The notes under the pieces are model-generated. The model had not been told where the DNA came from. It searched no databases and saw only the letters and a program-made list of their open reading frames with translations. 12,763 nucleotides of DNA from Pleurotus ostreatus/Saccharomyces cerevisiae fusant (Eukaryota > Opisthokonta): the NCBI GenBank assembly GCA_024196135.1, contig JAMQCK010001042.1, forward strand, positions 1 through 12,763. The letters run 5' to 3'. The position numbers and the translations under genes are program-made. The number at the start of each line of letters is the position of its first letter. Within the stretch, counting starts at the first letter, position 1. Positions 7,546 to 12,763 of this stretch are shown piece by piece.

Positions 7546-8661
7546 TTAGAGCGCGCGGCTGTTCCAGTGGCGGCGGTGGCTCTTGAGGCCAAGGCTGCGC
7601 TTGCGCGCGGCGACGATCTGCCCGTCGCGGCAGGCCATGCCGGGCGCGACCGCGCCCATCGAGATCCAGCTGCCGCTCGCGCACTGCGACCACGTCGACT
7701 CGCTGTCGCAGCGGAACTGGCCCTCCGTGCACGCGCCGCCGGTCGGGGGAGCCGTGGTCGCGGGCGGGGCGGTGGTAGCCGGAGGAGCAGTGGTAGCAGG
7801 GGGCGCGGTCGTAGCAGGGGGAGCGGTGGTCGCGGGCGGGGCGGTGGTCGCGGGCGGGGCGGTGGTCGCGGGAGGAGCACCGCCGCCGGACGAGGAGCCG
7901 CAGTCGCCGACGGGGGCGCCGAGCTTGCCCTCGACGCGCTCGACCTGGGTGCCGGGGTTCGGGTACTCGACGTCGATGCCCTCGGGGATGGTGCAGGAGT
8001 TGACGCTGGAGAGCTGCGCGACGAACATGTCCGGGTACGAGCCGAGACCGGACCCTCCGCCCTCGATGGTGACGATCGCGCTGTCATCGTCGTTAGCGTT
8101 CGCTCTCTATCGTCAGAAGTAGAGGAGAAGACGCACCAGTTCATGTAGAACTCGCGGTTACCCGTGTTGTTGTTCCAGGTCCACGCGAAGACGACGTCGC
8201 CGGACTTGACGTCCTTCGGGATGTCGACGTTGAGGGTGACGCCCGCCGCGGCGGGGCAGTTGCCCATGAACGACTTGATCACCTTGAACGTCGACCCGCC
8301 GTCCTCGGAGATCGACAGCTGGCAGGAGCCGCCGTTGTGGATCGCAGAGCCCTCAAGGCTGTCAATATCGCGTCAGTACAGGTTCATCATACTCATTGAG
8401 AGAATCCATCACTCACGTCACCTGCTGGCTCGAGCCCGCCTGCCAGGTCACGACGGACTGCTTGCCATCCGCGTCGGAGAGGTAGCCCTTGCAAGGGAAG
8501 TTCGAGCCCGACGCATCGAGCGGCGAGGTCATCGAGTAGTCGATGTTCTGCCCCGCGTTCGGGTTGTGCTTCGAGCGCAGCGGCGGCGGGGATGCCATCT
8601 CGATGTGCGCAGACGCGAGGCCGGCGAATGCGGCGAAGAGAGCGACGAAGGCGGCCTTCAT
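7546..8661 (-). CDS. Secreted lytic polysaccharide monooxygenase, AA11-like, with X278-like C-terminal module (3 exons, 333 aa)
   Basis: Exons 8661-8417, 8358-8137 and 8080-7546 join in frame; introns are 58 nt (GTGAGT...ACAG) and 56 nt (GTGCGT...ACAG). Residues 1-18 form a signal peptide ending LASA, so the mature chain begins at His19, as needed for an LPMO histidine brace. The AA11 core follows: [43 protein letters not shown] (H89, second brace His), [19 protein letters not shown] (Y153, axial Tyr), then PDMFVAQ and VEYPNPG. LPMOs of this family oxidatively cleave chitin using copper and a peroxide or oxygen co-substrate; activity here is inferred. A Pro/Thr linker of seven PPATTA-type repeats (about 224-271) leads to a Cys-rich module with W and C at set spacing ([20 protein letters not shown]; about 273-305), resembling X278, a suspected chitin-binding module. 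The last ~20 residues are basic. The ATG is the first codon of the signal peptide. Confidence 0.9.
7751..7876. repeat. 18-bp coding minisatellite, seven units, in the LPMO linker
   Basis: Seven 18-bp units on the + strand of the form GCSGTSGTMGCNGGNGGN encode the hexapeptide repeat of the LPMO linker on the minus strand. Units differ almost only at codon third positions, so the peptide is kept while the DNA has diverged. The fifth and sixth units are identical, pointing to recent duplication. Confidence 0.92.
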
Positions 8662-8826
8662 GATAGTCGGTAAAGGTGGAGTGAAAGACGAACTATAGAT
8701 AAAGAGTGTCGATCGAAAGAAAGAATGTAAGGGAGCTCGGACTAGGAGACCCGGCGGTGAGAAGGAGGCGGAACTGGGAGGAAGGGAACTGAACTGACTG
8801 AGGAAAGGGGGACAAAGGCGCGTTCC

Positions 8827-8834
8827 CTTTTATA
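8827..8834 (-). promoter_or_regulatory. TATA box of the LPMO gene
   Basis: TATAAAAG on the minus strand, 166 bp upstream of the LPMO start codon. This predicts transcription starting near 8800 and a 5' leader of about 140 nt. A CTGGGG (8839-8844, + strand) next to it fits the SYGGRG consensus for CreA/Mig1-type carbon repressors, but a 6-bp match alone is weak support for glucose repression. Confidence 0.55.
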
Positions 8835-8841
8835 CGGCCTG

Positions 8842-9408
8842 GGGTGCTCTCGGCATGAGGCACTTCCGCGCTCGTCCGCCCCTATTCGTCGCTCTTCCGC
8901 GTCTGAGGAGGCAGCGAACTGTGACCCCCAATGCGGTCGGCGTCGGTCACGGCGTGCGGGCGCTATGGTTGTAGATCTTGGACAAAATTCGTGCCCAGTA
9001 ACCCACGTCGAGACACACGATTGCGTGATGAATGTGACACCGTACCACCTATCTTCACGCACCCCGCGAATGCCCCGAGGCTCACGATGGTGACGCCCAT
9101 CTCGCGGCGACGGATCAAGGCCGCTTATCTCTGGGCGGGACTTGCCGGCCTCGGGTTGGGCGACACCTTATGCAACCATGTAGTACGGAAAGTACAAAAG
9201 ATATTGTACCTGCGTATATAGCTAAGACGGATTGCCCCTCTCACGTCTCTGTTAGCTCGAATATACCGAACAGGTCGAGTAGACGGTCAAAGACAACCCA
9301 CGCGTCTGAGCACGTGCTAGATAACACGGCGATAAGATCAGCGGCAAGACTCGGCACGGAGATAGCGAGATTCAGACGAGTAACACATGGGTGAAACCCA
9401 GTCAGGTA
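8842..9408. other. LPMO upstream flank, no gene seen
   Basis: Frames at 8742-9062 (-), 8931-9221 (+) and 9170-9394 (+) are open, but all have arbitrary composition and no recognisable motif. The stretch probably contains upstream regulatory sequence of the LPMO gene. AT-rich TGTACCTGCGTATATAGC lies near 9205-9222. Confidence 0.4.
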
Positions 9409-9580
9409 CCTCACGCACCTCGCGACCCACGTTTTGTCACGCCAACTCGCGTTGCATGATACTCACGCACCGAGTGAGTCTGAGGTGCGTGAGCTTTCAC
9501 GCAAAAAGGGTGCTTTTTCAACGTTCGTCACGCAAAATCGTAACGAAAGCGTGACTTTTCACGCGTTTTTGTGCGTGAGG
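9409..9580. mobile_element. MITE-like palindromic element rich in TCACGCA/TGCGTGA motifs
   Basis: The segment begins CCTCACGCAC and ends GTGCGTGAGG, a perfect 10-bp terminal inverted repeat over 172 bp. Inside, CTCACGCACC (9462-9471) and GGTGCGTGAG (9484-9493) form a 10-bp stem with a 12-nt loop; the right arm also pairs with CTCACGCACCTC at 9410-9421. Further TCACGCA copies lie near 9497 and 9528, giving six TCACGCA/TGCGTGA heptamers in all. The right half is AT-richer (CAAAAAGGGTGCTTTTTC). There is no coding capacity. No convincing target-site duplication is visible in the flanks, so a non-autonomous DNA transposon is only one reading; a decayed foldback or a protein-binding-site cluster is the alternative. 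Confidence 0.4.
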
Positions 9581-10954
9581 AGAGCACTCCCTTGAATTTT
9601 GTCCAGGATCTACAGTGATACGGGCGCGCGGTGAGCCCGGGTGGGTGTTGGATGAGCATCTGCGTGTCCATCCAGTCGCGTCGCCAGGGGAGGGAGGAGG
9701 GGGGCAACGGATGGCAGGCGCGTTATTGAACGCACGTTTGGCGCGCGTCGAGCACGCCCGTCGATGCGGCCGTCTGCCTCGGAATCATCGTCTGGTGCCT
9801 GGCTTTCGCGGGTCCTCCTCGAGATTGACGACTCAATTTCCCGCCTGGGAGCCTCCGACTGAGAGCGCGCTTGAATATGGAGGCGTCCATGGTATTGAGC
9901 CGAGCGAGGAGGTCGGCGGACGGCGAGAAAAGGAGCAGGGCATCATGACGGTACGCAAGCAGCAGCGGGCGGTAACGTGATCGTACCTGGCTTGTTCCGG
10001 ATTAGGAAGGACTTTCCGCTTGGACCCGCCCGCACCTTGTTTCCGAACTTCATCACCGCCGACGATTGTGCGGAATATTCACCGCCGACGATTGTGCGGA
10101 ATATTCATCCTCGCTGCTGGATACTGTGTAGCTGAAGAGCTCCTTGAACATGAATACTAGACGCTGCACGCAAATTCTCCTTGGACAGCTCACGAAAGCG
10201 CGAACCTTGCGGCGAGCGACTGCGATTTCCTCGCACCAAGCTCGCCGCCACTTTCTCGCATCAGGCCGCCTCCTTTGCTCGAAACTGACTGTATAGCTAC
10301 CTCGGCTACTGCTTGCGGCCGCGAAAATTCTACCCGCCATCGCTCACGACGTTGAGTTTCGACCTCAGTCTCAACCTCGGCCCAGGATGTCGAGGATTGT
10401 TTGAGGCGAGTACCGTTCCCTTGGCATCGTGTAGGAATGTTCTAACTGCATAGACACAGCTGCGCTCATGAAGGATGAGATGTCCATACGCGAGCGCTCG
10501 TTGTCAGTCCAAAAGCCATGTAGCTGTCGCGCTGTGTCGCGGGCAGCACGGCTCAATCTTCGTGCGGTTGAGCTTGCCAGAGATCGCTCTCGATTTCGAA
10601 AATTCATACTTATAGCTCTCTGCAAAGTGGGGATGGCGTAGACCGACATTTACGCCTCGTCTTGCGGCACGTTCTTCTCACCCTCGCGCGGCCTCAAGCT
10701 CAGGCTCTGACCTTCTCTCAGATATCCTCGCGTGTGCGTTATTAGTGGAGATTCGAAGTCAATATCCCGCGCTGATTGAATAGGTACTTCGTGCCGCGCT
10801 CGAAATTAGCAAGCCATATCGGCGCAGCGCTTGCCTCGCTGTATTCTCGACAACTGGCTCAAGGGCTTGCTGAGCTCGCGCGGACTTACTAGAGAAAGGC
10901 GCATCTCACGCTGGCCCTTGACCTTCGATCCAGGAATGCGCGCTTCACGCGGCA
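9581..10954. other. Gene-poor stretch
   Basis: No recognisable protein. A + strand frame (9615-9980) and two minus-strand frames (10053-10340, 95 codons; 10371-10649, 92 codons, ATG start, basic) are open but show no domain, signal peptide or clear splice partner. The two minus frames follow each other and might be remnants of one locus; I cannot link them by consensus splice sites. The region contains the 26-bp duplication listed separately. Confidence 0.4.
10055..10106. repeat. Perfect 26-bp tandem duplication
   Basis: 10055-10080 and 10081-10106 are identical (start ACCGCCGACG, end GCGGAATATTC). The lack of any difference suggests a recent event. Confidence 0.95.
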
Positions 10955-10955
10955 G

Positions 10956-12033
10956 GTGAGTGCCATCTTGTGAATTATCGGTGCGCATTGTGCTGCGGCT
11001 CTACAGTGGCTTCAGGACCGCGTCGCTCGTTCGCTCTGCCAAAGCGTATCAGAGTACGCTTTTGGTTGCGCATTTCGAGACGTCCCGCCTCTCGCTCCTC
11101 GCGTCGAGCTGCGCTGACTCACTCCCAAAACATATGGGCGTCCGGGAGGACGCACGGAGGCAGGCGGTGTATTTCTGGACTACGAACGGCCGAGACAGCC
11201 TATACGATGGTGTCGCTCCTCGCTCCTTCTCTACCGCCTCTGACATCCCTTTCAGTCTTCCACACCCGGCAGCGACCTTTTGTCCGTTAACAAGCGAGCC
11301 TTTATCCGTTACCAAGCAGCGCAGAGATACGTCGCCTATTTCGCAACCCTCGCTAACATCGACGTCATACGCTGATGACGGGGAGAGTACCATTGGCGGA
11401 TGGTCACGGTTCGTGAGTACGACCTCTCTTTGAGTGCGCATTCAATCTGTTCGATCTGCTAATCAAGATTCGCAGGCGCGATGTCGAGAGCGAGCCACGC
11501 GGACAAAACACTGAGAACAAGAGCGATCGTCGACCTCGCCCTGCCCGCGCCTGCATATATCTGCGCGACGGTCGCCACCATTGACTCCGTGTCTTTTGAC
11601 GCGCGTCGAATACGACCAAGGATTCGTAGTTTGGCGACTGCATCGTCATGTCTATGACGATCACGTACGTCGGGAAGCTAGTCGACGTGCGCGTCCCCGG
11701 GCCCTTTTGCTTGGGCTTCATTTGGGATACCCGTCGTGCGTTAGCCTCAACACGGCGCGCGCGCAGCGCTTCGCGAAGCAGAGAGAGGAGGCGCAGCCTG
11801 CGGTGAGTGAGAGCTGGGGTGCGTCGGAGCCTCGAGCTGAACAGTGCCGTATGCCAATCCCCGCGCTGACAATCCGTCGAGCGATGCATGACCCCGCAGC
11901 ACGCTCGCGAGAGTGCGTCTTCACGTCGTCCATGTCGTTCTCACGTTGTCCACGTCGTAGCGCACTGCGAGTCCGGTGAGTCTCACGACGGTCGGACAAC
12001 GCAAGATACCGACTCATCTTTTCATTCGTGCAG
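10956..12033 (+). other. Run of consensus + strand splice signals; possible unidentified spliced transcript
   Basis: Four GTGAGT donors fall within about 1 kb on one strand: 10956 (CAG/GTGAGT), 11413, 11803 and 11976. Each has a plausible acceptor at a typical distance: 11006 or 11015; 11475 (TGCTAATC branch, TTCGCAG); 11899 (GCTGAC branch, CCCGCAG); and 12033 (pyrimidine-rich TCTTTTCATTCGTGCAG). Another strong acceptor (CTGACATCCCTTTCAG) ends at 11255. Implied introns are 42-97 nt, like those of the confirmed genes. The frames between them are open in pieces, for example 11007-11412 and 11515-11802, but no combination gave a long ATG-started protein or a recognisable domain. It may be a fast-evolving small protein gene, a noncoding RNA or a pseudogene. 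Chance clustering in GC-rich DNA cannot be excluded. Confidence 0.25.
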
Positions 12034-12114
12034 GTCTTGACTGCGCACCGCGAACCGCTGCTCGAAGCTGGCGCGGATCTCCAGAACTTCCTCGTTCCTG
12101 TCCGCTTCATACAG

Positions 12115-12429
12115 TCATAGTTGGCCGGCGATGCGCAGGGCATAGATGACGGACTTGCGGATAGCATGTGCGGCGAGGTACGAGCGCGCTTTGACGAAGA
12201 CGTTGTCCTGCCGCTTGCGATGCAAAGAGTGCAGTGCGAGGACGCGTGTCGACCATGCTATAGTGCACCCGCCCTCGTTGAATACCGAGATGCGGACTAG
12301 GGCGCGGCAAGAAGAGGTCGCGAGTACGCGGCGGAGGATGTCTACAAGGTAGCTGCGTCGCGCGGGCAAAAATTCCGGTCCGATGTAGTGTTCGAGCGGC
12401 CCGCTCCTGACCTCTACTACTACTTGCAT
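12115..12429 (-). CDS. Hypothetical ORF, 104 aa, doubtful
   Basis: The frame is open from about 12564, but the first ATG is at 12429. It begins MQVVVEVRSGPLEHY and contains LPARRSYLVDILRRVL, a possible amphipathic helix, with balanced composition and no low complexity. A consensus minus-strand donor (TTG/GTGAGT, about 12577) lies upstream and could end a 5' exon reaching toward 12763, but I found no acceptor that clearly joins it to this frame. The ORF overlaps the end of the + strand splice-signal run only marginally. No family is recognised. Confidence 0.2.
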   Translation of the reverse strand: MQVVVEVRSGPLEHYIGPEFLPARRSYLVDILRRVLATSSCRALVRISVFNEGGCTIAWSTRVLALHSLHRKRQDNVFVKARSYLAAHAIRKSVIYALRIAGQL

Positions 12430-12763
12430 GGCATACCTCTCATGATCTTTCTCGCTTACTCTCTCCCCGCGACTGGGCCGCGTTTTTGCAGATACCAGAA
12501 TGACCACAGCATGCGCCGCGAAGGATGAGTATTTTTGAAGGCTTTGCACTATATTATATCGCACGTGCCACTCACCAATCCAACCCCGCCTCAGAGAAAC
12601 CTTACGCTCGAGCTACCAGACACTTCCGAGAGTGCTAGCTGTTAGCTCGCTGCCAATGCGCAGCATCAGAATCGGCGATTTTGTCGTCGGCTGCCTTCGT
12701 TGGCTGAAGCTTTGATCACTGAGGTTCAATGAACGGCAACCGCGTGTCCCGTACTGCCAATTA
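12430..12763. other. Right edge of the window, no gene seen
   Basis: Apart from the GTGAGT donor on the minus strand near 12577 and an AT-rich TATATTATATCG at 12550-12561, nothing recognisable is present. The edge may cut a gene continuing outside. Confidence 0.4.

Noticed and set aside
7567..8148. Two long + strand ORFs, one with a VVAGGA repeat and one Gly/Arg-rich
   Set aside because: Both are antisense to the LPMO linker minisatellite. The sense frame has signal peptide, copper ligands and splice sites.
7491..8282. 263-codon minus-strand ORF starting inside the LPMO
   Set aside because: It is correct in exon 2 (to about 8137) but reads through the 56-nt intron and continues in the wrong frame as Arg/Pro/Ser low complexity.
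9409..9580. tRNA or other structured RNA gene at the hairpin cluster
   Set aside because: No A-box/B-box sequences or cloverleaf could be found; the symmetry is explained by repeated inverted heptamers.
11404..12167. Minus-strand ORFs of 161 and 149 codons
   Set aside because: Arg/Ser/Ala-rich without motifs, overlapping the + strand splice-signal run, and without consensus minus-strand splice sites of their own.

Overview
The window looks like nuclear DNA of a filamentous basidiomycete, probably a saprotrophic Agaricomycete. Three genes are interrupted by short introns (46 to 125 nt) with GTGAGT, GTGCGT or GTACGT donors, CTRAY-type branch sites and CAG or TAG acceptors. Coding DNA is GC-rich. 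One gene encodes a secreted copper polysaccharide monooxygenase of the AA11 type, as expected of a fungus that attacks chitin-like polymers. No phylum-specific marker was computed, so this assignment is an inference.

Layout from left to right. Positions 1-108 hold the last 35 codons of an unrecognised + strand gene that enters from outside. About 174-1520 is a tandem array of four diverged copies of a ~320-360 bp unit, with a decamer minisatellite (GTGTGCGACC) inside the units. At 1778-3655 (- strand) is a four-exon MYND zinc-finger protein of about 558 residues. The stretch 3656-5252 has no recognisable gene. At 5253-6828 (- strand) is a six-exon nuclear protein of 386 residues with an N-terminal PWWP domain, a charged linker rich in Lys, Arg, Asp and Glu, and a TFIIS-N/LEDGF-IBD-like helical domain, which is a chromatin adaptor architecture. 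After about 700 bp that hold only a weak 78-codon ORF comes the AA11-type LPMO (7546-8661, - strand, three exons, 333 residues). It has a signal peptide ending just before the copper-binding His, a (PPATTA)n linker, and a Cys-rich C-terminal module resembling X278. Its TATA box lies at 8827-8834.

From 8.84 kb to the end no protein is recognisable. This part has a 172-bp cluster of TCACGCA/TGCGTGA motifs with palindromic ends (9409-9580, MITE-like), a perfect 26-bp duplication (10055-10106), a run of consensus + strand splice signals (10956-12033) that I could not turn into a convincing protein, and a weak - strand ORF near 12.1-12.4 kb.

The three identified genes all lie on the minus strand but have separate promoters and unrelated roles: a putative regulator, a chromatin adaptor and a secreted enzyme. 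There is no sign of a biosynthetic cluster or an operon. The items most worth a second look are the macrosatellite, the eroded first zinc site of the MYND finger, the minisatellite-encoded LPMO linker, the NAGNAG acceptor in the PWWP gene, and the spliced-looking but unidentified locus at 10.9-12.1 kb.
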